Shown: positions 1-6,856, numbered from the stretch's first letter. The stretch: DNA of 13,219 bases from Chitinophagaceae bacterium (GCA_016786965.1 JAEUVL010000062.1:1-13219); one strand, 5' to 3'. Translations and numbers: made by a program. Notes: generated by a model not told the origin, from the sequence alone.

Positions 1-225
1 CCGCACCGGCCCCAGGGCCATGTTCACCATACGGGAAGCCATGGTACAGGCTTTCCATTCCTGGTTATTTTCACGGGTGCGTACGAAGTTGGGATGGGTC
101 CGGATCCTGTCGCGGCTGGCACCGCCTTTTGTTCTCAGTACGATACGATCAACGCCCTGCATACGGTAGGCGCTCAGATCGCCCAGGCTACCGGTGTAGC
201 CAGGGCCGTTTGCTAACATTGCCAT
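1..225 (-). CDS. Conserved hypothetical protein, 5' part only
   Basis: An open frame of 75 codons runs leftward from ATG (223-225) and leaves the window without a stop, so only the N-terminus is visible. It begins MAMLANGPGYTGSLGDLSAY and continues with a basic stretch (RTKGGASRDR, residues 31-40) and a second basic segment. There is no signal peptide or membrane segment. The pattern of a short glycine-rich start, G-S-L-G-x-L-S-A-Y and R-T-K-G-G-A-S resembles a hypothetical protein family I recall as frequent in Chitinophagaceae; I know no function and assign none. A second in-frame ATG two codons in (residue 3) is an alternative start. Codon use is GC-rich compared with the flanking intergenic DNA, as expected for coding sequence. 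The long upstream gap (226-834) may hold its control region. Confidence 0.75.
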   Translation of the reverse strand, partial: MAMLANGPGYTGSLGDLSAYRMQGVDRIVLRTKGGASRDRIRTHPNFVRTRENNQEWKACTMASRMVNMALGPVR

Positions 226-340
226 AGGGTAAGAATATTTTATCCTACCAGACATTGAAGTATAAGATTGGCTGCTTACAGTTCAGGTATTAACAGGGTT
301 TTAAGACCCTGATAAAAGGGAAATGAAACGCAGATGACCC

Positions 341-420
341 ATAGATAAGCCGCTTTTTATATACCGGCTTATCTCCGGCTTATCATCGACTTATCACCGG
401 CTTATCATCGGCTTATCTAT
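341..420. repeat. Five 11-bp tandem repeats with a flanking inverted copy
   Basis: The nonamer CGGCTTATC begins at 365, 376, 398 and 409, with a one-mismatch copy CGACTTATC at 387. The five starts are spaced exactly 11 bp, about one helical turn. The unit is CGGCTTATC plus a two-base linker. A reverse-complement copy, ATAGATAAGCCG, lies at 341-352 and is a perfect 12-bp inverted match to 409-420; its inner 10 bp also pair with 365-374 across a 12-nt loop. No T-tract follows, so it is not an intrinsic terminator. The helical phasing suggests a row of protein sites read from one face of DNA, possibly controlling the minus-strand gene that starts at 225. It could equally be a slippage-prone repeat without function. 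Confidence 0.8.
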
Positions 421-548
421 AAGGAAGCAAAGAAGGAACAGGGAATATAAAGAAGCCCATCCAACAGTGAAAAGGCTGCCGAAGGACGGGATAGAAAGGA
501 GCAGGCCGGTGCCAACTGAAAGACTTGTTTTTGTTTAACCGGGGGCAT

Positions 549-587
549 AAAAAAACCACCCCGGAGCCTGTCCTGCTGCGGGATGGT
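549..587 (-). terminator. Orphan intrinsic terminator, minus strand
   Basis: On the minus strand ACCATCCCG (587-579) pairs with CGGGGTGGT (563-555) as nine base pairs including one G-U. An inner AGC/GCT stem closes a 7-nt loop after a C-C mismatch. A run of seven T follows directly (555-549). This is a strong rho-independent terminator for leftward transcription, but no protein gene ends just before it: the nearest gene to the right (835) is on the plus strand. It therefore implies a leftward transcript that begins in the intergenic region, or a leader attenuator for the gene starting at 225. Confidence 0.65.
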
Positions 588-665
588 AACTGCATGAGAA
601 AAATAACTGCACCAGAGGAGTATAACTAACACATTTATGATGCAATCTGCAACCTAGATAAGAGC
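549..665 (-). ncRNA. Candidate small RNA, possibly phosphate-regulated
   Basis: No known RNA family was recognised; the call rests on its borders. To the right is a four-unit 11-bp array (688-731) in the same orientation as the arrays before the TonB receptor and porin genes. After a 9-bp spacer there is a -7-like box, CATCTTTA (678-671 on the minus strand), compared with CACCTTTG after the same 9-bp spacer at the TonB operon. A start around 663-666 and the terminator at 549-587 would give a transcript of about 115 nt. The first ATG in it is followed after one codon by TAG, so it does not look like a message. Direct repeats of TGCAGTTA lie in the middle. The exact 5' end is a guess. The alternative is a long leader for the gene starting at 225. 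Confidence 0.35.
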
Positions 666-670
666 TGGTG

Positions 671-731
671 TAAAGATGCCTGCCCTTTGTTATGCAGCTA
701 TTACAGCAACGTTATTTCAGGGTTAAGGATT
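671..731 (-). promoter_or_regulatory. Putative PHO-box array and -7-like element without adjacent gene
   Basis: Read on the plus strand, hexamers TGTTAT (688), TATTAC (699), CGTTAT (710) and GGTTAA (721) are spaced exactly 11 bp; on the minus strand they read TTAACC, ATAACG, GTAATA and ATAACA with 5-bp spacers. This is the same motif, period and orientation as the arrays at 6771-6836 and 8101-8155. On the minus strand a -7-like box CATCTTTA (678-671) follows after 9 bp. Since no start codon lies at the 34-35 bp distance seen at the other two arrays, a small RNA is the likely target. Each unit has one or more mismatches, so it is weaker than the TonB-operon array. Confidence 0.45.
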
Positions 732-834
732 TATATAGCCTAAAGATGAGATTAGGTGGAAAGGCTCACCTGTCAAAAATTTAATATTACCTTATTGTTA
801 ATTTTTTGTACCTTGACAGACATAGCTTTTACCC

Positions 835-2046
835 TTGAAAAGCAATTTGTTCATATTGTCCCTTTTGCTGCTCCTCCATTTGCTACCCCGGACAGCATCT
901 TCCCAGCCGGAAAGGCCTCCTGTAAGGTTCGATTTCTTTGGTGAGCCCGTGGAGCTTTCATTGGATAAGGTCTCCTTTACCGACTATGACAACCAGCTTT
1001 CTGAAGAAGCAATTCAGCAGTTTTTTCTATCCATTAGTGCGGAAGATTATGAGCCGGTGATCAATGAGCTGCTGATGTACAAAAAGAAATATCAATTAGA
1101 TGACTGGCTGTATTACCAGTTGATCAGGAAAACGGCGCAGCAGATAAGCCCTAAAGCTGCCAACTATTACCGGTATACTTTATACAAATGGTTTTTCCTT
1201 TCCAGGTCGGGCTATGACGCCACCCTGAGCATTGCCGGTGACAAGATCCTGTTTTATGTACAAAGTGATGAGAACATATACAATATACCCAGCCATACTA
1301 AAAATGGAAAACAGTACGTTTGCCTGAACTATCATGATTATGGCGGTAATATAGATTTTGTGAAGACCCGGTTTTCGGCTGTTAATATACAAATGGCCTC
1401 TGCCAAAAAATCCTTCTCCTATAAGGTCACCCATCTTCCTGATTTCAACGCCGGCGATTATACGGAAAAAGAGATCGGCTTCTCTTATAATGAGACCGAT
1501 TATCATTTTAAGATAAGGTTAAATCCACAGGTGAAAACGATTTTCGCCAATTACCCGGTGGTGGATTACGAATCCCATTTCAATATCCCGATGAGTAATG
1601 AAACATACCGTTCTCTCATACCGTTGTTGAAAAGGCAGGTGAAAGGAATGAATGAAAGAAACGGGATTGATTTCCTGATGCGCTTTACCAGGTATGCGTT
1701 CCTCTTTGAAGCAGACAGCCGCCAGTTTGGCAATGAGAAAAGACTTAGCCCCGAACAAACATTATTATATGACCAAAGTGATTGTGAAGACCGGGCAGCC
1801 CTTTTCTTTTACCTGGTAAAGGAAATATATGATCTGCCCATGATCGTACTGGCATTTCCGGAACATGTTACTATTGCCGTAAAGTTTGAAAAGCCTGTCG
1901 GCACTCCTATTATATACAACGGAATGAAATATTCTGTTTGCGAACCCACCCCGCAACAAAAAGATCTTGCTGTAGGGCAATTATTGCCAACGCTGGCCAG
2001 GACACCGTATGAGATAGCTTACGCCTATACGCCTGCCACTAAATAA
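835..2046 (+). CDS. Secreted transglutaminase-like (papain-fold) protein
   Basis: The 403-residue product begins with a clear Sec signal peptide (basic KSN, then a leucine-rich core, cleavage near residues 21-23 at TASSQ). The only start that keeps it is TTG at 835; an in-frame TAG at 823 excludes anything further upstream, and the first in-frame ATG is far inside. The C-terminal third carries a transglutaminase-like triad: Cys317 in SDCEDRAALFF, His344 in EHVTIAV and an acidic Glu370 in CEPTP, where Asp is more usual. The rest (about 25-290) has no domain I recognise and looks beta-rich. Such periplasmic transglutaminase-like proteins may be proteases, peptide cross-linkers or peptidoglycan-related enzymes, and the substrate cannot be read here. 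It stands alone, divergent from the region with the PHO-like array and convergent with the gene ending at 2048, with one base between stop codons. Fold call is fairly confident; activity is inference. Confidence 0.75.
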   Translation: MKSNLFILSLLLLLHLLPRTASSQPERPPVRFDFFGEPVELSLDKVSFTDYDNQLSEEAIQQFFLSISAEDYEPVINELLMYKKKYQLDDWLYYQLIRKTAQQISPKAANYYRYTLYKWFFLSRSGYDATLSIAGDKILFYVQSDENIYNIPSHTKNGKQYVCLNYHDYGGNIDFVKTRFSAVNIQMASAKKSFSYKVTHLPDFNAGDYTEKEIGFSYNETDYHFKIRLNPQVKTIFANYPVVDYESHFNIPMSNETYRSLIPLLKRQVKGMNERNGIDFLMRFTRYAFLFEADSRQFGNEKRLSPEQTLLYDQSDCEDRAALFFYLVKEIYDLPMIVLAFPEHVTIAVKFEKPVGTPIIYNGMKYSVCEPTPQQKDLAVGQLLPTLARTPYEIAYAYTPATK

Positions 2047-2047
2047 A

Positions 2048-2485
2048 CTATTCCGCCTGCCTGCCGGGAAATACGAATACTCTTTTTTCCATATCATCCA
2101 GGATATCTTTTGCTTCCTTACTCATGGAGGTAAAATATTTTTCCCCGGTTTTGATGAAAGACAGTGTCATACATTCTCCGCTACGGGAAAAATAAACGGG
2201 ATACACAGCTCCACCTTTTCCATAGAAGTAGATCTTTCCCTGGGTGATGCAACTATCTTTTGCCGGTGACGGTTTTGTATTTACATCCTTTACGATGGCC
2301 GCCAATGAATCTATTTTTTTAACCCTGGTCATATTAAAAAAACGGGTGTCGCCGGGAGTATGATAATACATCACCACAGCGCTGTCGCTGTGTTTAATAT
2401 CCTCCATCAATCCACGGGCTGGTGTACCCTTGCAAGCATAAAAAAAGAAACCTGTTATAATAATCATCACAGAAAGACTACGCAT
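2048..2485 (-). CDS. Small predicted lipoprotein, unknown function
   Basis: The product is 145 residues. The open frame extends further upstream, to 2557, but that extension is made of the terminator hairpin at 2505-2537 and lacks signal-peptide character. Starting at ATG 2485 gives a short basic N-terminus, a hydrophobic core and Cys18 in GFFFYACKG, a relaxed lipobox of the kind Bacteroidota use. The mature part has a central segment rich in beta-type residues (KIYFYGKGGAVYPVYF) and a charged helical tail (SKEAKDILDDMEKR). I do not recognise a family. It lies 20 bases beyond the T-tract of the terminator after the TonB receptor/lipoprotein operon, so it may be expressed by read-through as a third gene or from a weak promoter in the AT-rich leader (TATTTTTA, 2511-2504 on the minus strand). 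Its 3' end meets the convergent gene at 2046. Confidence 0.65.
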   Translation of the reverse strand: MRSLSVMIIITGFFFYACKGTPARGLMEDIKHSDSAVVMYYHTPGDTRFFNMTRVKKIDSLAAIVKDVNTKPSPAKDSCITQGKIYFYGKGGAVYPVYFSRSGECMTLSFIKTGEKYFTSMSKEAKDILDDMEKRVFVFPGRQAE

Positions 2486-2504
2486 GAAAAAAGATTGAGG
2501 TGTT

Positions 2505-2537
2505 AAAAATAAAAAACGTCCCGGATGATCCGGGACG
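2505..2537 (-). terminator. Intrinsic terminator after the TonB operon
   Basis: CGTCCCGGA (2517-2525) and TCCGGGACG (2529-2537) form a perfect 9-bp stem around a 3-nt loop. On the minus strand it is followed by TTTTTTATTTTT (2516-2505). It lies 24 bases after the stop of the lipoprotein gene at 2561 and ends the operon, or limits read-through into the small lipoprotein gene that starts at 2485. Confidence 0.9.
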
Positions 2538-2560
2538 CCTGGTAAATACTTATTCACTGA

Positions 2561-3916
2561 TCAATAAGAAGCATTCTGTGGATCCCAGTTGGTCCAGTTA
2601 GCCGTCCAGTTGGTAGTACCAAAAGCACCGCGGAAAGTTGTGCTCGTGAAGAAAGCGTTCATACCTGTAAAGCTTGAACCAGACAATGCAGGCGATCCTG
2701 TAGCTGGTAAAAAGTTAGGAGTTGTTGAATAAAAAGGACTTGTCAATTGAGCTGCTGCTGAATTAGCCAGGGTGATACAACCTTCTGCTTCTGCTTTGGT
2801 TTGTATTTGTGCATTAGTCGCTATGGCTGCATTGGCTGTTTTGTAAGGCAACGCTGTAGCCTGAACCAGGTTATTCTTGAACTCTGAAATGTTATTGACA
2901 TAATAATCATTCAATGTAGCATCAGACTCAGTAGAGAAACCGGCATCCGGGTGACCTATCAGGATCGAGTTGCGCAGTATGAACTGGGTAGCTCTTCTCC
3001 AGCGATTTGAAAAGTTATGATTTCCCAGAGTACCTGCCGCATCATTTGGACCAACGATAGTGAAGTTACTCAATTGGGGTTTTGTTTTAGGAGAAGCTGC
3101 GGTACCAGAACCGTCATTATCACATTCAATCCCATTACCTGCATCACCTGCATCTACGAAATCAGGTTTGCGGCAGGAAACAGCAAACTGAATTTTGCCG
3201 GTATAGCCAAAGTCAAAATCAAAATCGTCATCTGCAGTAGCAAAAGCAACAAGGTTCTTTGCATTTACTGTACCGCCAAAAAACTCATAGGCGTCATCAT
3301 TACCAAAAGAAACCTGAATATTTTCCAGTATGGTACCTGAACCCACACCACCACAAGTAAGACCATTGATCTCAGAACCGGGTTCTGCAGCGATACCTGC
3401 ATACTCAATACGAACATAACGGAGGATACCACTTTCATCTAATGGATCTGTACCGCCATATTGACGACCTACACCACCTTCGATAGTGGGAGCAGGGTCA
3501 AGGGGACGGTTGGTTGGCGCCTTACCCAACAATATGATACCACCCCAATCACCAGGGGCTCTTGAACCAATTGCTTTGCCGCTGGTAAATACGATTGGAT
3601 TAGTGGCAGTACCCTGGGCGATCAGCTTTGCACCTCTTTCAATGATCAAAGCTCCTTTCTCTGTCACATCACTTTTGATGACAGACCCGGCTTCAAAGGT
3701 GATGGTAGCTCCATCAGTTACATACACATACCCTTTCAGTATCCAGGTGCCTTTTGCATAAAACTTGCTGGAGGAAATAACACCTGTAATGATATTGCTG
3801 GTGGGGTCTGTTGGTGTTACTATTGTTCCATCACCATCATCAAAGTTCACTTTTACACAGGAGGTAGCTCCGAGAAGTGTTACCAGTGTAAGTGTGCCGA
3901 AAAGAATCTTCTTCAT
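2561..3916 (-). CDS. Beta-helix-type outer-membrane lipoprotein, partner of TonB receptor
   Basis: The 451-residue product has a lipoprotein signal peptide ending in the lipobox GATSC (Cys20). An acidic stretch follows the cysteine (NFDDGDG, residues 24-30), reminiscent of the acidic export signals that send Bacteroidota lipoproteins to the cell surface. Residues about 55-250 show short repeated beta-strand turns (GATITFEAGSVIKSD, GALIIERGAKLIAQG, GDWGGIILLGKA at 121-132), typical of a right-handed beta-helix. Two very acidic loops, NDDAYEFFGG (206-215) and DDDFDFDFGYTG (229-240), could bind a metal ion. The C-terminus carries the aromatic repeat NWTANWTNWDP. The gene follows the TonB receptor gene after a 42-bp gap on the same strand and ends at a strong terminator, so the two form an operon under the 11-bp array at 6771-6836. 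It is not SusD-like. A role in capturing a phosphorus source for the receptor is inference from position and control; the ligand is unknown. Confidence 0.8.
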   Translation of the reverse strand: MKKILFGTLTLVTLLGATSCVKVNFDDGDGTIVTPTDPTSNIITGVISSSKFYAKGTWILKGYVYVTDGATITFEAGSVIKSDVTEKGALIIERGAKLIAQGTATNPIVFTSGKAIGSRAPGDWGGIILLGKAPTNRPLDPAPTIEGGVGRQYGGTDPLDESGILRYVRIEYAGIAAEPGSEINGLTCGGVGSGTILENIQVSFGNDDAYEFFGGTVNAKNLVAFATADDDFDFDFGYTGKIQFAVSCRKPDFVDAGDAGNGIECDNDGSGTAASPKTKPQLSNFTIVGPNDAAGTLGNHNFSNRWRRATQFILRNSILIGHPDAGFSTESDATLNDYYVNNISEFKNNLVQATALPYKTANAAIATNAQIQTKAEAEGCITLANSAAAQLTSPFYSTTPNFLPATGSPALSGSSFTGMNAFFTSTTFRGAFGTTNWTANWTNWDPQNASY

Positions 3917-3958
3917 ATAGATTTTTTTGAGTTGTTTAGTTGTACTTATTTATGTGAG

Positions 3959-6736
3959 TTACTTTTTTCCAATATTAAAATCGTAAGTAAAGCCAATTGT
4001 TATAGTAGAGCCGGGTTTAAAGGAGTTGAACACCCTGTCGCTGGAACTGCTGTATGCTTTTTTGCTGTCCACGTTCTCATAGAAATAGTAAGCTGGATTA
4101 AGTATATCAGCCCAGGTAAGCTTTACTTCTCCTTTATTCTTGAATACTTTTTTGGCTAACTGAAAATCGACCTGGTCACGGGGCCTTTCATAGATATCCG
4201 GGAAATCAAGGTTACCTACCAAAGAGAGGCGCTGACCGATCCTGTTATATAATGCTGAGCCACTCCAACCGCCTTGCTTGCTGTTATACTGCAGTCCAAG
4301 GTTAGCCAGGTAAGGGGACTGGCCCTGTAAAGGTCTTGTGGTGGAGGTAGAGCCCTGCAGAGTTACTTTAGAGTAGATATATGTGAGGTTTGCAAAAAGG
4401 CTGAAATTCTCCAGGCTTTTACTTACAAAATCCAGGTTCTTTCTTACTTCAAATTCAGCACCCAGTGTATAAGCATTGTCCGCATTGCCATACCCGTAGT
4501 TTCTTCTGTCGAGTACGCTGGATGGGTCAAGACGGAGTTCGATCGGGTCATTAAAGTACTTATAGAAAGCTCCGATCGTTATTGCTTCGCCACCTTTTGG
4601 ATAAAACTCATAACGAACATCTCCGTTAAGGATAGAGCTGCGTTGCAGGTTCACATTACCATTCACGCCATAGTTGGCTTCATAATCGTAAAAAGAGAAG
4701 GGGGCAATTTCCCTGAACTCAGGGCGGGCCACCGTGCGGCTACCAGATACCCGAATGCTGTTCTTGGTATTAGGAGAGTAGGTAAAGTTAAAAGATGGTA
4801 ACACATCCCATTTTTCTGTATCCACCACCACTCTTTTTGCTGTTACATCTCTTGTGGTCAGGAACTGCTGGAAATTCTCCACCCGTACTCCCCAAACCAA
4901 TCTTACTCTTTCACCAAACTTGTTATCAAACATGCCGTACATACCATTCAGTACAGACACTCCAAAATACTTATCCTGATTGTTGGTGGTTTCTTCCACT
5001 ACGAAACCATCATTTCCAATATTTGTTGTAGCAAATATCTGGTCGTAAGACAGTTCTTCTTTTGTCGGATCAAATGCAGATGGTGAAGCTGCTTCATACT
5101 GAAATAAACGGCTGCGAAAATCCCTGATGCGAATCAATGTAGAACCTCCGGCCTTAAATGTTTGCTTTGATTTGTTGAACGTAAACGGAATAGTGATAGC
5201 ACCGTTAGCGCCATAGCTGTAATCCTTCAGGTCGCTAAAAAAACGGCGGGTATCATCATCATTGAATTTAAACGGCTCCGTTACACCCAGCGATTTGTTA
5301 TAGGCAGAAGTGCGAAGATCGGGCTGTGATTTCCAGTTGTAAGCAAAGTTTCCATTCCAGCGAAGTTTAATTCCGCTTTTAGTCAGTTGATGGTCCCCTT
5401 CTAACTGTGCACTGTAAAGTGAACGCTGATTTAATACAGAGGACCTGAAATTAATATCCTGTACCCTGTCTTCATTCACACCATTACGGGTGTAATAATT
5501 GTCTTCCAGTAACTGGTTGAAAAGGTTCTTGAATGAAATCTTATGCTTCCCTTTGATGTAACTGATATTAGCTATTGCTCCCGCATTCACACTGTATTTA
5601 TTCTGCTCATCTGTCAGGCTTACGATTGCCAGGCCATCCTGCTGATGTAATTTCCTTTCCACATCGTAGCGGAGCATGCTGTTCCTGTATTGTACGGAAA
5701 AGATCGTTCCGAGTACGCCGCCATTCTTAAACCGGTTGCTTTTACCCCAGGTAATGCTGTAAGTTTGGGTAGGCAATGCGGTAGTCGTTCTTTCTTTGTA
5801 CACATCATTATTGAATAACCGGCTCCATTCTATTTTCTGTTGTGTGCTGGCAGCCCTGTAAGTCTGTGCTTTTAAAGGGAATCCTTTTGGCAGCCCTCTT
5901 GTTTTGTCATCAAAACCCAGCCAGTCGTTTCCATTTCTTTCATTGCTGGTAAAATCCTGGAAAGCAGATTGAGTATTAAAGCCGATACTCACACCGATGC
6001 TCAGGAGGTCTCTTGTTGGTACATCTTTCGTGTTGATCTGCACCAAACCGCCGGCGAACTCGCCAGGAAGTTCAGGTGTTGCTGTTTTATTGATTATGAT
6101 ATTATCTATCAGGGAAGAGGGGATCACATCGAAGGAGAAAGCTTTTTTGTCGGGCTCAGTGCTGGGCAGTTGGGCGTTATTGATCACTGCGGAATTATAG
6201 CGATCGCTGAGTCCACGAACAACAACAAATTTTCCATCCTGGATACTGGTTCCGCTTACTCTTTTCAATACTTCCCCGGTATTTTTATCAGGTGTGCGGC
6301 GGATAAAATCTGCTGCCAATCCGCTGGACAGTGCTGTGTTGCTCCGCTGAAAGGTCAGCAGGGCCCCGGTGTTCTCCAGTTTGCGGGAAGAGCTTTTGAG
6401 AAACACCCCTTCCAAGTTTGATTTATCCTGCAATACTATCTCCAGGTAGTTTTCCTGGTTAGCGGTTACATCTACGTCGGTAATTGATTTTGATTCGTAC
6501 CCGGCATTGGTTATGGTCAGGGTGTATTTTTTACCGGCTTCTAAGGTGAGGTAGAATTTTCCTTCAATATCGGCCACCGCCTGTTTTCCAGCACCTTCGA
6601 CTACAATATTGGCACCTGGTAATGGTTCATTTTTCTGATTAATTACTTTACCGGTAAACTTGATAGATTGCGCCTGAACAGCGGAAAAAGACGAAACAAA
6701 CAGCACAATCAGCAATAATCTCAGCGGGGAAAACAT
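3959..6736 (-). CDS. TonB-dependent outer-membrane receptor with N-terminal carboxypeptidase-regulatory domain
   Basis: The 925-residue product has a signal peptide (residues 1-23, cut after AVQAQ), then a carboxypeptidase-D regulatory-like beta-sandwich (about 25-105; GKVINQKNEPLPGANIVVEG) that Bacteroidota receptors carry before the plug. The plug spans about 125-240, with VVVRGLSDRYN (171-181) and FAGGLVQINTKDVP (227-240). The remaining 680 residues are a 22-strand-type barrel ending in TITIGFTYDFNIGKK. No clear TonB box could be picked out. The start at ATG 6736 sits 34 bp past a six-unit 11-bp array, and the gene is followed after 42 bp by the beta-helix lipoprotein gene. Such receptors import scarce ligands using proton motive force through TonB-ExbBD. 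The neighbouring porin, PiT system and PHO-type array suggest a phosphate or organophosphate ligand here; that is inference, as sequence alone does not identify the substrate. Confidence 0.92.
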   Translation of the reverse strand: MFSPLRLLLIVLFVSSFSAVQAQSIKFTGKVINQKNEPLPGANIVVEGAGKQAVADIEGKFYLTLEAGKKYTLTITNAGYESKSITDVDVTANQENYLEIVLQDKSNLEGVFLKSSSRKLENTGALLTFQRSNTALSSGLAADFIRRTPDKNTGEVLKRVSGTSIQDGKFVVVRGLSDRYNSAVINNAQLPSTEPDKKAFSFDVIPSSLIDNIIINKTATPELPGEFAGGLVQINTKDVPTRDLLSIGVSIGFNTQSAFQDFTSNERNGNDWLGFDDKTRGLPKGFPLKAQTYRAASTQQKIEWSRLFNNDVYKERTTTALPTQTYSITWGKSNRFKNGGVLGTIFSVQYRNSMLRYDVERKLHQQDGLAIVSLTDEQNKYSVNAGAIANISYIKGKHKISFKNLFNQLLEDNYYTRNGVNEDRVQDINFRSSVLNQRSLYSAQLEGDHQLTKSGIKLRWNGNFAYNWKSQPDLRTSAYNKSLGVTEPFKFNDDDTRRFFSDLKDYSYGANGAITIPFTFNKSKQTFKAGGSTLIRIRDFRSRLFQYEAASPSAFDPTKEELSYDQIFATTNIGNDGFVVEETTNNQDKYFGVSVLNGMYGMFDNKFGERVRLVWGVRVENFQQFLTTRDVTAKRVVVDTEKWDVLPSFNFTYSPNTKNSIRVSGSRTVARPEFREIAPFSFYDYEANYGVNGNVNLQRSSILNGDVRYEFYPKGGEAITIGAFYKYFNDPIELRLDPSSVLDRRNYGYGNADNAYTLGAEFEVRKNLDFVSKSLENFSLFANLTYIYSKVTLQGSTSTTRPLQGQSPYLANLGLQYNSKQGGWSGSALYNRIGQRLSLVGNLDFPDIYERPRDQVDFQLAKKVFKNKGEVKLTWADILNPAYYFYENVDSKKAYSSSSDRVFNSFKPGSTITIGFTYDFNIGKK

Positions 6737-6753
6737 ATTCGGTTATTTGCCCG

Positions 6754-6836
6754 CAAAGGTGTGCCCGGCAGGTTACCCGCATGTTACCGCCGTGTTAAGC
6801 AATTGTGACTCCAATATTACCGGAATGTTAAGCAGG
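6754..6836 (-). promoter_or_regulatory. Six-unit 11-bp array (putative PHO boxes) and promoter of the TonB operon
   Basis: On the plus strand six consecutive 11-bp units begin at 6771, 6782, 6793, 6804, 6815 and 6826 with hexamers GGTTAC, TGTTAC, TGTTAA, TGTGAC, TATTAC and TGTTAA; a seventh, degenerate unit (TGTGCC) begins at 6760. On the sense (minus) strand they read TTAACA, GTAATA, GTCACA, TTAACA, GTAACA, GTAACC, separated by 5-bp spacers. That matches the hexamer and spacing I recall for Bacillus PhoP boxes and the 11-bp repeat of PhoB boxes. After 9 bp comes CACCTTTG (6761-6754), close to the Bacteroidota -7 consensus TAnnTTTG. No -33 element is evident, fitting an activator-dependent promoter. 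The spacers are GC-rich, so the pattern is not a by-product of AT-rich DNA. Confidence 0.7.
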
Positions 6837-6856
6837 CCCGCCTGAGCCTGTATTCG

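Larger units (their letters stand above)
226..834. other. 609-bp intergenic region between divergent genes
   Basis: No convincing protein gene lies here. The short frames that exist on both strands cross a terminator or repeats and have no family resemblance. What the region does hold is listed separately: an 11-bp tandem repeat block with a flanking inverted copy (341-420), a minus-strand intrinsic terminator (549-587), a candidate small RNA (about 549-665) and a four-unit 11-bp-phased array (688-731). Within the candidate RNA region a direct repeat of TGCAGTTA occurs twice on the minus strand (around 588-614). Nothing recognisable is seen in 421-540. Confidence 0.6.

Noticed and set aside
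341..420. CRISPR array
   Set aside because: The repeats are 9-11 bp with two-base linkers; there are no spacers of CRISPR length and no cas genes. The octamer block at 8887-8980 is excluded for the same reason.
417..632. A 71-codon minus-strand frame from GTG with a hydrophobic start, and an overlapping frame at 413-595
   Set aside because: Both run through the terminator hairpin and T-tract at 549-587, have no family resemblance and end in or near the repeat block.
785..812. Three further 11-bp-spaced hexamers (TATTAC, TGTTAA, TGTACC) just before the gene at 835
   Set aside because: Only two good units in very AT-rich DNA, out of phase with the 688-731 array, and no -7 element at the distance seen elsewhere; chance is likely.
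756..944. A 62-codon plus-strand frame overlapping the start of the transglutaminase-like gene
   Set aside because: It overlaps the well-supported signal peptide in another frame and resembles nothing.
2486..2557. N-terminal extension of the small lipoprotein frame to 2557
   Set aside because: The extension is the terminator hairpin; the lipoprotein signal peptide starts at 2485.
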